DNA of 64,000 nucleotides from Aldrovandia affinis. Taxonomy: Eukaryota; Chordata; Actinopteri; Notacanthiformes; Halosauridae. Both the position numbers and the translations under genes were made by a program. The stretch is taken from contig JAINUG010000174.1 in NCBI GenBank assembly GCA_029706075.1, forward strand, positions 930,001 to 994,000. The letters are read 5' to 3'. The notes below the pieces were generated by a model. It was not told where the DNA came from. It saw only the letters and a program-made list of their open reading frames with translations, and did no database searches. Of this stretch, positions 35,338 to 49,247 are shown piece after piece (position 1 is the first letter of the stretch; each line of letters starts with the position of its first letter).

Positions 35338-36240
35338 GGAAAAGTGAAGTTAGAATAAAATAGTCTATTCCCTGAATCCAGTAGCCTTAACAGTCAAATG
35401 CCCTTGTTTAAAGTTCAGCACTCTGAATACTGAGCCCAAGTGGTATTACGTGTTCAAACCCCTCACTTATCCTACATGTTGAATATATTTATTTGATTTA
35501 ATATAATAATTACTACATACTAATTATAGCAATTATCAATTAAATCAATGAATTAGTTGATAGGCAGAGCAATCTGGTGGATCAACCTTCATCAAAACAT
35601 ACAACTCACAATTCAATTACAATTAACAGCTGGTTTATTAAGTTAGCAGTTAACAGTTAGACAAAATATTAAACGTCCAATCTACAGACGTAGGTTCAAC
35701 TACCTTAACAAATACTAAATCCTAGACATAAATAATCGTAGTAATAAGTAATAATCACAAACGAGATGAAATGGAAGAAAATGATATGAAACCAGGCTTG
35801 TCTCTCTCCAAATGCAAACACATGCAGCCGAGGTGTGAGCTGGAATCAGATAATCCAAGAGAAACTAGTAGAATTCCCCCCAAAATTCTGTGTGTCACCA
35901 ATAGGTCACACTAAGTTTTTGGAAGTGGCTCACTCCCTTCTTAGCCCATAATTTATGATTTTGGGAGAAGGTCCAGCACAAGCCAGGTTCAGACCCCCTT
36001 TTTATATTGTTCTTTTGGGTCACTTACTACCACAATATATATTTTCAAGGTTGCCATTGATATGCTCCTGTCATGTTGAGAATTGTGGCAATATCAAGCA
36101 TCACTAGGGCCTGCGGAAGCCAGCTTCATTTATACCGAGATGTTGGTTGAGCTGATATTTGGAGAGGCATAATATGCTCAAGAGCATTGCTACCAAGTGA
36201 CGAGGCCAATCATACCATGTTGACCTCCTCTGGCGGGCCG
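35338..36240. repeat. Unclassified repeat, copy B, uninterrupted
   Basis: Aligns to 27305-27594 plus 28851-29410. It starts right after the Tc1 at 34786-35330. It has no coding region, and no inverted or direct repeats at its ends that I could see. On the minus strand CTTAATAAACCAGC includes a polyadenylation-like signal, so an LTR read on the minus strand is possible. Confidence 0.65.
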
Positions 36241-38614
36241 GCTCACCACAGCTACATACCCCATGTGCCCTGGCTTCACTCATAGAGCAATAAACCCGCC
36301 AATGATGGCCCCACTCAGTCTGTCTGCTCAGGTTTTTCAAAAGGCACCTTCCCGACACTCCAGCTACAAAGTATTAAAATGGGATGCTTTACCTCTTGCA
36401 GCTTTAAAAGCATCACAAATCCAGATTGAAAATGTATATTCAGATCTACTGCGTTTATTTCCCATCATTGTTTTAAAGTCATTAAAATAGACAGTAAATG
36501 CTGTCTATTTACATAATTGCCTCACCTTCACTTTTTTAAGCATGGTGATTTTATCATCATGACACATTTGTAGAAGATATATCTCTCATATCTCTCCCTC
36601 ACAGCTAACTATAACAGCGAGCGGGCACAGCAAGCTAGCTTCAATTACCTATTTTTTTCCTTTTCTTTCAGAGAGTAATGCAATTCTTTGAAAGGCAAGG
36701 GGGCCAGGAACACAATTTTAAAGACAAGAGGCGGCACAGAAATAGCTGCTTCAAAGGGTGAGAGAAAATGATCTGAAACAGTGATTGATGGCTATCACAA
36801 TTGACATTCAACTACAATATAATAGATTGTGGCTGAGCAAGCAGTACTTACCTGCTGCAGACAATATTAAGAATTAAGGTTGGGATTGTTTTAGGAAACA
36901 AGCCATCAGACAATCAGTCTGCCACCTTTACTTACTGTGCCCAAAGTAACGTACATCTATATTTTAGCAATCCCCATTCTTGACCAGACTGATCCAATCC
37001 CCTTAGCCTTTTAGTGTGTTATCTACTTTTAGCCATTTCATTTAAATTCAGTGTTACTTAAAGTTGCAGCACTATAATGTTGCTGTCCATTCATTTTACT
37101 ATGTATATTCCATCTGTATGCAACAGTGACACATAGAAAAAACAAAACACAATGATATAAACTGAAAAAAAGGATGAAGTGATATTTAACTTGAACTGGT
37201 TTTGTAACTTTATTACATAGCCAGAACACAAGGGACAGGAACAAAAAAGGAGTGGTTCTATCCTGAATGATCTGGTTGGAAAACATTCTGGTCCTTGAAC
37301 CTGATGAATAGAGGATGTCTTTTGACCTGAATAGTGGCAAGCAAACAGAAGAAATGAGTTAGCACTTAAGGAAACTCATGGCAGCCTATTAAATGTTGCT
37401 GCTATTAGCCAGTGGATTTAGATGAGAAGCATTCAGATTATTGGACCTACCCAATTTCCACACTTGATCCAACACCTAATTTACACATATCAGATGCAGC
37501 GACCGCTCTCTGCATTGATTCTTGCCCGGTTACAAGCCGTGATTATGCTCGGGGTATCCCTAAAGCTCTCGAAGAAGGTTAATCTGAAATTAATGTGGAA
37601 GCGCATCTGTGCTTCCAGCAGCCCACGGGCATCAGCAAAAGGGGGGCCAAAAATCCCAAATTCTGCCTATCACCATGGCTCGTACACCCTTGATTTCACA
37701 GAAAACAGGCTTTCCCTCCACTCATCCGGTGTTCCACTCTCAAGAGGAGCCTCCATTACGCGCCGATCTCCTGCTACCCGCGCCATGGAGGGGCTGCAGA
37801 CCGAGATGGTGGGGGCGTGCCCGACGACAAGCTCAAATGAGTATCCATAATGACTTGGCCCCTTTCCCCAAGAAGGAGGGAGCAACCGCCTCCGTGATAA
37901 ATCGCATTATCTAGAACTGGGAAAACCTGAGGTGAAATGCTTATCTGTAGTTGTGGGGAGCGGGCAGGGGATTCTGGAGTGGGGGCATGCCAGTGAATTA
38001 TTACGAGACACCATTGAGAGTGCTACCGTCGTAGCAGCTCTGTCGTTGGGGAGGTTGAGGACCTCAATATTACGCCTAGTGGACAATCGCAGTGCCCGCT
38101 GCACTTTGGAAAACTTCGGCAGATGTTTCAACCCTGTTTGGTTTTTCTAATCCTGTCTGAAAACCCATCTCGATGTCAGGCTACCTCCAAAATTGGCTTG
38201 AGGTCTTAGTGATTGATTAAAGTACTGCAACCCCACTTAATCAGACAGCCCTGACCTCGGTATTTCTGCCAAATCTATTAGGTAATGCATCCTCTGTCAC
38301 AGGGCTGGTAGACTTTCTTTTTTTTCCTTTCGTTTGGAGGACTTGTAACAGAACACATTGTATAGTATTATTCCTTATGAGTGGACATGAAACAGCATGC
38401 AGCACATTTAATTAGCTTGTTCTGTGTGTAATTCAAAACTGTTAATTTGCTGTATTACAGTGATCGCGTCAACCCAGCTCTAAAACTTTAAAAGAAAAAT
38501 CAAGTGTCTCTTTTTATTTGGCTGGAAGATTTATTTGGCAAATGGAAGGAATAGGATAATGTTCCCCAACAACCCCCTGACTAACAAGCTCCTGCAGTAA
38601 CTACATGTTACCAC
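36241..38614. other. Noncoding; possible conserved element near 37490-38240
   Basis: No gene recognised. 37490-38240 is GC-richer and rich in CpG. It holds a 142-residue open frame (37422-37850) overlapped by a 101-residue frame on the same strand. Neither shows a known domain or flanking splice sites that fit, so I do not call a gene. Confidence 0.3.
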
Positions 38615-38619
38615 TAGAG

Positions 38620-38885
38620 GCCTCCCAGTGGCATGAGTGGCTAAAACACTCATTCTCCAAGTATTGACGTGCCCATGATTCAGAATCGAATCCTGATCCT
38701 GTCAGTGCTGACTGTGAGTTGGAGTCCTGCGGGTGAATGCACGGTTGGCCATAGCATTACCCAGGGAGGGAGGGATTTAGTTGACAAAATATGCACCATT
38801 TCATGCTGTACGAGAGTAACTCCTCGAGACAGCTGGGTAGCTAAAGTCTGGCTGTGTCAGTGGTGAAGGGTAGTTTTCTGATGCA
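38620..38885 (+). repeat. SINE, diverged tRNA-like head
   Basis: Head GAGGCCTCCCAGTGGCATGA, GTGGCTAAAACACTC and B-box-like AGAATCGAATCCTGATC. The body GTTGGCCATAGCATTACCCA, GGGAGGGAGGG corresponds to the TTGGCTGTCCGCCCCAGGGA part of the SINEs at 20331 and 23829. Confidence 0.6.
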
Positions 38886-41800
38886 ATGACTACACCATTC
38901 AGCTGGTGGACTAGGACTACATTTGGGGCTCTTGAGGATGATAGCATAAGCAAAGTAGCCATAGCCCGACCCTGTTTAGTTATTCTGTCTTATCCCATCC
39001 CATTTTTGACTTTTAAAAATTAAAATCATTTAGTTTCATGGAAATATTGTTGTGCATAAAAAAATGTATCACAAAAACTAAAAAGGCACAAAACTAGGCT
39101 GCTGTGAGAGACGTTGTGTTGCCTTCCTTTGAGAGAGAGACAGGCTGGCCTGTCATTTCCTGCTAACTCCTGGGTCTTTGGCAAAGCACTTAGGAGCATC
39201 TTCTGCAGGACACTATTCAAATGTGCTGTCTGCACGCTGATCCCAGCACGGCTGAAGCAGTGCTGAGCACTTGGAGCCCCACGGGCGTGCCACAGTCATC
39301 CAAGGTCACGCTGTCAGGCGTCACACAGTAGATGGCATCACAACCTCACGTAGACACTGGGGCAATATTTCATTGTTCATCCAGTCTCCCATTGCACCAC
39401 ACCTGCATGATGCTTCAGCTATCCTGACAGAAGGAGTTAGGACATGAGACGAGATCCAGAATGACTTCAGTGCCATAGAGCAGTGATGGAAGAGAGCCTT
39501 CGCGAAACTAAAAATGGGATCATTTTCTCATTGTGTTCGGCTGTCGAGAGCAAATTCTTTCATTAGTTCAGTCAAATCAGTGACTGACAACTGATTGTAG
39601 CTCTGCCCGTTAAAGCCTCGCTCTGCCATCACTACTGTAGTCAGCACTTTCACATGATGGCTTAATTGTACATAGGCTACATTTGCTGATATCCCTGCAT
39701 GTATCTTAGGGGGTATAAGTGGGAAGCTAACAATGGAAGTTATTAGCAGCAATGCATGTTTAAATTCAATGAGTAGATGTTAATAAGAAACTCCAGAATG
39801 GTGGCCAGCAATAATCCTATTTTCCACATTAACTATTGAAGTGAGGCTGGGGAATGCTGTTCAGTAGATGTCTCGGCATCCCTGAGCATTTAATTACCTC
39901 TTTCCTTTAATTGCCTTGAAATTATTTTAATGAGAGGTTGTGAGCTAGAACCTAAAATATGAAAAAAAGGCTCTATTTGAAACATTACCTTAGTAGTATC
40001 AACTCAGAAAGCCAGTGGTTTGATAAAAGCAATTTTGACCATTATATTACAGTATTACTGGAGGTTTTCATTTGAATTTATTCAAAGGCTTCTGACCATA
40101 CTGGGGGAAGATAACATTGTGTTTTGCATAATACGGAAATGCAGTGGTGCGATGAAAAATAAACAGTGGGATCCGAAACATAAATTAAAGCTGGAAAAAA
40201 GTACATTGGAAATAAAAATAGATAAGAAAATGCTCTATTGAGAAGGAGCATCTGATCCTGCGTGGTCCTTACAGCGGCACACAGCTGTTAACTAAGTCGT
40301 GGCTAGTTTGCCAACTCATCCTCTATGCCATAAAAAAACATCTACATGAAGTCAGTACAGGAGATGCTTGTCTTGTCTTATTCATTTACTTATTTCCTGT
40401 CAGAATGAAATTACATTCAAATGCATCCATAGTGCAATGTATTCTATCCTCAGAGTTGTCTGTGGAGGCAAAATATTTCTGTGGCATAAATGGAATGACT
40501 TCAGGTCTAGCGCTAAAAGTATTATTGCATTACTGAAAAAGCAGAGAGAGAGCGCGGATCTTCAGCTATTGATGTAGATTTTCCCTCCTCGCGTTGCAGT
40601 TCGCAGGTACATTTATAACGCGCAACAATAAATTGATGCGGCGCAATGTACAGGTTTTTTTCTTATTCAACATCATACTGCACATTTACTAGCTATTAAT
40701 TTTAAATGTGCCTGATATACACCTCCAAGACCTCATTAATCAATGAACATAAATAATCTTAAGTAATAACGATGTCGAGGACACTTTTGGATGTTGATGA
40801 CAGACAGCTTTGGTATAACAATCTAAGTGCCAGTTGATTTAAAAGCACGGAGGGTGAGAAAGATGACTTTGAGAGACATAAACCCACTGCCAAAACTCTG
40901 CCCGCACCATTTAAAATATATCCAGTCAGCAACACTTGAGCACATTCTCAGGACAATTCATAGCAGAGAGAGTGAAGTATAAATAGAAGTGATAATCCCA
41001 GAAGGATAACAAAAAAAGAAACAATCCCAACCAAAAAAGTAGGCCGTAATCAAAAACTAACAAGCCTGATTTCCCAAGGGAGCTATTTCAACCCATTAGG
41101 AGCGATCCACCAGTTTTAGGCATCAGCGCATGTCCCAGGCTGGTAATTTCCATCACACTGTCTTCACCTTGTAAAACACAAAACAACAAATGGTGTACGA
41201 ACAATGAGCCCCCACCTCCGCCCCCCCTCCCCAGTGCACACAGGCGTAGTGTATGGTGGGGGTGCAGGGCTGGGGTTTCAAGGCCTCCTTACCCTTTGAA
41301 GTGAACTCATTTACCCCCTATATTTGCAGCATTAAAGCCATTGGATGCCAGCCCCTCCTCAACACCAAGTAATAGTCTTTCCCCAGCCAATATACAGTAT
41401 ATATTGATTTGGCTATGATTGGCTTTTGTTGCATTTTATCATTTTTGGTATAACACTATGTATGAAGTTCTGAATAAACAACCTTCAGAACAGTGGGATG
41501 TTTTATAAGCCAAGATTCCAGGTAATCACAATACACTTTGGCCTGGACTGTGAGCACCAGTTTTATCAGCCCCTCTGTCCACATTAATGCGTTTGCAAAC
41601 ACAGACATGTCCAAGGTGTCCGACCATTGTTCCAGGTTTACGTATTTAATAAACGTGATCTCACTGCAGTTGTTCCTTTGAAACTGCTCTGTATTCCCTG
41701 GAGATTTTATTCGGTTCAGTTGAAGAATGACTTAAAGTAAACATTAAATGTATATTCTCTCTGCTCCAGTAACCTTAACAGCCTGATGGTATTCACACAT

Positions 41801-42046
41801 AGCAGATGAACAGGTTAGCATACCTTTGTGGGCAATGACAGCAGCACTGCACTGCGGTGATTGAAAAATAATAATTGTAGCTTAGTTTCTTACAAGCGCC
41901 CTGAAGACCCCTTGGGTTTGCTCTTGTAGTCAGAAAGCATAAGTTAAACCATCAATGTCAATCAGCATGACACATATTACTCTGAACTTTCCCTCCGGTA
42001 TTCCAAAACACAAGCAAACACAAGTGATATGCTCTGAGTGGGTGTG
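38886..42046. other. Noncoding stretch
   Basis: No gene recognised. A short phrase near 41762-41790 (CTCCAGTAACCTTAACAGCC) resembles the start of the unclassified repeat at 27305 and 35338 but does not extend. Confidence 0.35.
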
Positions 42047-42903
<857 letters not shown>

Positions 42904-42904
42904 T

Positions 42905-42990
42905 GTACCATAGCACCACTGTGATGCAGCAGTTAAGGAACAGGACTAATTGGATGGTTTAAAGTTGTATGCCCGGAAGGGCCATTCATT
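42905..42990 (+). repeat. Degraded SINE head
   Basis: GCACCACTGTGATGCAGCAG, TTAAGGAACAGGACTAATTG and TTTAAAGTTGTATGCCCGG follow the head of the SINE at 52934 (GGTTAAGGAAGGAACTGGGC ... GAAAGTTCGATTCCCAGG). The core and tail are absent. Confidence 0.4.
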
Positions 42991-45900
42991 GTTAGCACAA
43001 AACATTGCTGCAACCTTTTACAACATTGCAGTAAAGTCGTGGTGAATAACAACATTGTGGCAACATTTTTACAATGTTTATTTTTATGCATCCCCCAAAC
43101 CAGAACTAATCGGTCCAGATGTCAACCAACGAAATCATGAGCAAAAAACCTTTGTGAAACAAACTGTTCACAATCTAAATAACGTGTTGGCAGAGTCAGA
43201 ATTTCTTCAACAAATATCTGGATGTGTACATGGATTTATTACATATACATATGCACATAAGCCATGCAATTCACTCATGACAACAGTCTCTTCTGAGGCT
43301 AAAATCTAAATTTAGGTTGATTTGAGTGGGGAAGACGACAAAATAGCGTGAAAAATAATTTCACCAAACCAAGCTGGCAGACCAAGCTGATGGCGATACA
43401 CGAAAGAAGAAGAAGAACAGTCTCTTCTGAGGAAATTATTATGATTTTAAAATAGCGTTTTACTTCAGCTATGTTACCTCAACATAACAGTGTGTTTCGG
43501 TTCACTTTTAACATCCATATCATTTTTGTTATGATGAATAAACTGTCAAAAGACACCAAGAATCCTTCTTTAAAACAAATAAACGGGAGACGGGTGTTGA
43601 AAATTAGCGTAAGCTGCAAAAACTATGGTGCAACACACCTGATAATTGTGTATTCAATTTGTCAATGTGCACTTGTATCTGTCCCTATGAAATAAACCAC
43701 AAAAAATTAATAAAAAAACAATCAGGTGTGCAATTTGGTGTGTGCTCCAGCAAGACATTTTCCATTTGTTTAAATTTCTCTTAAACTATTTTAATAAAAT
43801 GATTAATATGAAGCTCCACTGGGATAAATAGGTTAAATGAAAATAGTAAGGGCATTTTCAGACTTTGTTAAAAGACCAACCTTTACATAGAGATAAAAAA
43901 GCTCTAACCACCAACTATACTACTTTACTGGCTCTATGCCTCTGACATCTCTGGTACCTGATCTGATTAAGGTCCATACTGTATGCATTACTTCTACAAT
44001 GTCATTCCATTACACATAATGGGATGTCAGTCCCTGAATCAGAGCTTCTGTATGCTTTATTGGCTGCTAAGAGGCGGATATGAGAAAGTGGGCCACCAGG
44101 AGACAAAGCGCTGCTCTCCCCCTAGATATGTGTCACGTTCCCTCCATCTTTTGTCATAACACTAAATTCTGTGCCTTCCACTTCCTGCTTCGAATGCAGC
44201 TGCAAGCAAGGTGCAGAGGGAAGTGAAAGAGGCAGGGCTTTTGCATTCATAGTAACTTATTTGTCTTTCATTCCACTCCGCAGGGGCAAGTTACTCAAAA
44301 CCTCAATTTATTTGCTGTACATTTAAACACTTAACCCCCTGAGAAGGTACGTCACAGCAGATATTGGCCAATGGCTGTAATAAGAAGGGAGCATCCCTTT
44401 AAACTCAGCTATCTAATCTGGCCATTAACTGGTCACAGTAATTTGAAAGCAAACCTGCGCTTACATGGGAAGCACTGCTGTGGTCCTTGGTTTGAGAGCT
44501 AATTCTAGAACCATTGAGGGTACCGTTTATAGCTTTTTGACACTGAAAGCCACTGTTATATATAGATTTTAGCTGTTTTATTTCATAGCAGGAAAAACCG
44601 TCCAAGATTAAATAAGACCCTGAGCACGTGTCACAATACATAACTTTTCCCCACAGGGCAAGTGGAAAAAAAAGTCGTATATGAAGCCATATATAGTAAA
44701 ATAAAATCAATTTTAGTATACCCAGATATGCCATTTAATACATTTTTAAGGGCGCTATGATGTAAAAGTACCTTCAAAGTTTGAAACCCTGGAAGAAGAA
44801 ATATTATGGCTGCGAAGGAACTGATCATAAAATTGCAACACGCAATACAATATGCTTTTGACCTTTCATGTGATGCAGGGACAATGTTTCTATTAAAGGT
44901 GCTAGACTCAACTCCGGAATGCCGATATTGAAAAACTGTGTAACAAACGAAAAGAGCTGTAGATGAGATTAAACTCCAAAAGTGTCACCTTCGACATTCT
45001 ACCTGCTGAGAGCAGTTGGAGACTCGACGCTCTGAATACATGTGCATTTCAATGACACAATGCACAATTAGTACAATGGAGAAATAACCAATGACATTTA
45101 TGGGTATGAAATGAAGGGAATGTAAGAATAAATCACATATCTTTGTACCAATCACAATTGATTTGCTTATCCAAAAATGGCTGTCCAACAGAGCCTGGAC
45201 ATCCGAGTTGAAGGAGCAGACTACACAGTCTCACCAACGTGGAGAAATGACACACTTGTGGCTGCAGCCAATACTTACTCCTATACTAGCCCATGTTTTG
45301 ATTCTGCAGCGCCAAACACGACACAGAAAATATATGACTTACACTGTACTCTGAATAAAAAGAACAGATACAAGGATGTCACACAAATATAGAGAAATGT
45401 ATAATAATGCTTATGCATTAGAACTTTTATGCAACCATTCAAAAACTTGTATTCATTGATTATCTTTATGATGGTTAGGTTATTGCTTGTTTTTAGGTAT
45501 ATGTGTCTTTTTAACTCAGATCTAATGCAATATACAGACCTTAAACCAACTCATTTAAAATACAGTACATTGCTAATTACGTATATAATAATAGTGCAAT
45601 CAAGTGACATGAAGCAGAGAGGCCTTTCAAGAAAATAATACATAAAATAACTGCCATTGGGTAGGAATTCTTAATGGAGTCACAAACAAACTGATCACAC
45701 AGCTGGCTACCATCTTAGGCCATAGCCACTGAAACGCAAGAACATTGGACCATCCATATTTTGGGTTGAAGCATATTATTATTGTCTCATTATGATGAAA
45801 AGCACAAAAACCTTGTGTGCGCACAGATGTTTTTGCCAATTACTCTGCATATTAACCAAAACACTCAGAGAATACATGAGTCACTCACAAGAACAGGGCC

Positions 45901-48013
45901 TTGAAGAGCTGAAATGTAAAGGATGCTGTACTAGACAACTGGAAAAATGCACTTTACTGCTTTACAGATCTCTCACAGATTGCATCAGAGCGCTGAATGC
46001 ATCAGTGAAATGAATGCATTTTCGGGCAAAGAAGGGTTCAGGTGCAGACAGCTGTGTGTTCATCAGCCACTATGGCCAGTCAACTGCTATAGCTGTAGCC
46101 AAGAGAAAGACTAGTTCTTTTTATACCATAATTCTGCCAAGGAAAAATACAGAGAGATAAAAAAAGATTCCCAATTCTTTTCTGTTCTTTTTCAAAATGT
46201 AGACCAAGTAATCTCTATAAGCTCCTTGGAAAAGCATGTTAGCTAAGCGAATAATATTAATAGATGATTTGCACAATGGGAAGAGAACACTGTTGGGAAT
46301 TTCTTCAGGAGATGGAGCTCTGTTTGTCAAAAAGATGCTTCTTTTGTCTCCTCCAATCTGAGAGGGTTTGCTTTATGCTTTGGTGAATCAAAATATTTGT
46401 TGATTCCATTAGTTTCTGTGTGGAATAAAAATATTCTGCCAATACTTGGTAGTCTCCTCCAGAGTTTCCTCTGGCACTTTGCTTTACTCATGGTATACCC
46501 AGTATATGGCACCTGCATACATTTCTCAACTTAATTTTTATATACAATGTTAACAAACCTATGACAATGTACACTTCCCATCCTAATAGAAGACCATAAA
46601 TATCTACAATCTAAGTGTTATTGTTTATTAATCTATTATATAATTGCTTGATGAATGTAATTAATATTTCCCTCCTCGTGCAAAGTAAATTATACATTAC
46701 TTTACAACTAGATCAGGAGGAAAAATGGTATTAAAATGTACCAGCATAACCTTGCTACAGCGCACACACAAACTTATTTACATTTAATGGAAATGATATA
46801 ATGTTAATTGTAGGGTCAATTTCAATGAAATCAAAATAACTAAAGGTCCATTACTGGCCTTTGGGGAGAAAAGCTGTGAAAATGGTTATAGTTGGGTCCA
46901 CAGACACACTGCACTACCTCTCCTACATCTCCCTGTGCAGTCTGCTGCTGAGGAGTGAATCAGGGCTCATACTGTGGCAATAATATCCCAGTGAGAGTGC
47001 TATAACCCCATGGTTGAGTAGCTGCTTAACGCTCCCACAGAGGGATCACTATGTGCTGTCATTTATGCCAGAGTCTTCCAAGGGTAAAACACATTGAGTT
47101 TTATTTATCTTCACAAGCAATTAATGCCATTTATTATAATGAATGCACTGACAAAAAAGTAATTCGACATTTTCTAAATAAACAAACTGGGAGTATATTT
47201 TGCAGTTGAATTTGGCGACTGCTAGACTTGGAAGCAGAAGCTAATCTTCCATAAATATTCACAAATAATGTCCCTGGGAGTCTTGACATCCACTTGTTCT
47301 TCCTCTACCTCAGTACCTTAATTGCCATAGCTTTAAGTCTACAGGCGTTCTTGGTAATTGGACTGTATGCTTATGGAAGGAACTTCGCTGGCTTCAAAGC
47401 ACAATGTCAGCCCGCGCCTACCAATCCAGCATGACGGACAGAAATCACCGTGGAACAAGCTTCAATATCGCAGTCCTCTTTACCATACAAATTTGACAAT
47501 AATGAAAAGTCTCAGAAAATCTCTACCTTGGAGAGATTGGCGGGAGTGAATACTTATCAAACAGAACACAGTGTCTCCATAACATGTCGGCTCACATCTG
47601 CAGCGCTAATCTTCCAAATAAGAAATGACGCTTTTGCTAATAATAACTGTGTGGAATCTCACCTGCTCACAGGTTTAGCAGAAGAGAACGGGAGGCTTAA
47701 GAGAGGCCTCAGTGGTTTTATTTATGGGATGACAGTGAAAAGAAGTGAGGAGAGACGCTGCCATATCAGTCATATGGCAGCAGATCTTCCCTGGGCTCTC
47801 TCAATCACTCGCAGCCTACAGTGATGGGACCAGCCTTGCTGGACATTAGTATTGATTCAAATAATGGGGGAGGTCAGCGGTGGTACACCACTTCTTCTTT
47901 CTCTTGGTTGATTAAAAGATTGATTTCAATTTTATTGGGAGATAAACCTTTTTTGTTTGTTTTTTTCCCCTCCCAAAGGGAGAGAAAATGTGTTGGTTGC
48001 AACAATATAGCGC

Positions 48014-48017
<4 letters not shown>
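42991..48017. other. Long noncoding stretch
   Basis: No gene or repeat family recognised over about 5 kb. Higher-complexity patches at 44040-44280, 46880-47090 and 47370-47830 include a 124-residue open frame (47450-47824) with no domain I recognise. Confidence 0.35.
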
Positions 48018-48077
<60 letters not shown>

Positions 48078-48095
48078 CTCTCTCTCTCGCTCTGC
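48018..48095. repeat. (CT)n microsatellite
   Basis: About 37 CT units with two CG interruptions near the right end. Nearby open frames rich in S-L or R-E are artefacts. Confidence 0.95.
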
Positions 48096-48838
48096 ACACA
48101 CATCATCTTTTGATGGACCTTATTTGGCTAGAAAGTCCTGGAAATAGCATTGCAACAAATAATACTGAACATGAAAATATCTTCCAATGGAAATGTATTA
48201 TACAACAAATATGATACAGTACACAGTAATCATTTATATTATTAAAAATACTACTGCTGATGGACAGGATTGCTAATTGAAAGACAATCCAGGACTCAAT
48301 AAACCGATTCCATGACATATTCTTCTGAACATATTTCACAGCATTGCAGTGTTTGAGGCTTCTCTTTCCCGAAGTGTTATCATGCCATTCCTGGCACTTC
48401 ATTACCTGAAATGCCCCTTTAGTGCTGCTAATGATACTCTTGGTGTTTGTGGCACTTAGCAAACAGCTTTACGAAAGGGTTTTACAGCCTATTACAACAT
48501 AATGAGCTTAATTGTGTGGATTCGGTTCTTTTCAATACGACCAAACTTAGGTGTTGTCCCCGATGGAGAGTCACTCCACATACCCCAGGACCAAGGATGG
48601 AATTCATGGAGCAATATATCGACGGTCAAAGCTGGGATGCCATGTGGAAGCATGGCACAGGGGCTGGCTCAGTCCTCTGATGGGCGGTTTTGATCGAGTA
48701 TGGAGACAAGGCCCACCTCCAGCTGAAATACTGCCCTGTTCAATGCACAAACCACCTTGGTTAAGCTCGTACCTGGAGCAACCACTACCTGCCAGTTGGC
48801 CGACGCACTTAGGATTGAAAAGCGGGGTTTAAATCAAA
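48096..48838. other. Noncoding; possible repeat at 48550-48838
   Basis: The left part is AT-rich and unremarkable. 48550-48838 is GC-richer and ends at the 5S-derived SINE; it may be part of an older element, but I do not recognise it. Confidence 0.3.
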
Positions 48839-49247
48839 GTCTGTAACGGTCATACCACCATGTACCCTGCTCCTGCTGAATGGCTGAGGCTCAGCAGGTT
48901 TCACCTTAGTTAGTATGCAGATGGGACCAAATAAAATGGCATGCAGTGACTGTGCTGTAGGAGATGCTGTCTTCCGGATGAGATGTTAAGCCAAAGTCCT
49001 CATTCACTGCGGTCATTAAAGACCCATTGGAACTTATCACAAAGAGTAGGCGGCTCCCTTTGTGTCCCGCCAAAATTCCCACGCTGCCTCTCTTAACCTG
49101 GTCACCTAATCATTCCTCAGGTTAATTGGCTTAATAATTCCCCACCCAGGTAGGGGGCTACACATTGGTGGTTGAGGTCAGTTCCCCCCCTTTGAGAGCC
49201 CTCTGAGACCATGAGATGAAAGGCACAATATAAATACAATAAAAGTT
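48839..49247 (+). repeat. 5S rRNA-derived SINE (SINE3 type)
   Basis: GTCTGTAACGGTCATACCAC matches the 5' end of 5S rRNA (GCCTACGGCCATACCACCCT). GGCTCAGCAGG, AGTTAGTATGCAGATGGGAC and GTGCTGTAGG follow its internal-promoter part and 3' end. The tail has TCTTCCGGATGAGATGTTAA and GGTCATTAAAGACCCATTGG, known from fish SINEs, and ends with ATGAAAGGCACAATATAAAT, an L2-type 3' end. The 5S part is too diverged to be a functional rRNA gene. Confidence 0.75.

Noticed and set aside
37422-37850. 142-residue open frame
   Set aside because: No domain recognised, no fitting splice sites, and overlapped by other open frames; composition explains it.
45177-45392. 71-residue plus-strand open frame
   Set aside because: No domain recognised and no exon boundaries; likely chance.
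47874-48147. Serine-leucine and arginine-glutamate repeat proteins
   Set aside because: Translation of the CT microsatellite.
48839-48965. 5S rRNA gene
   Set aside because: Too diverged and fused to a SINE tail.
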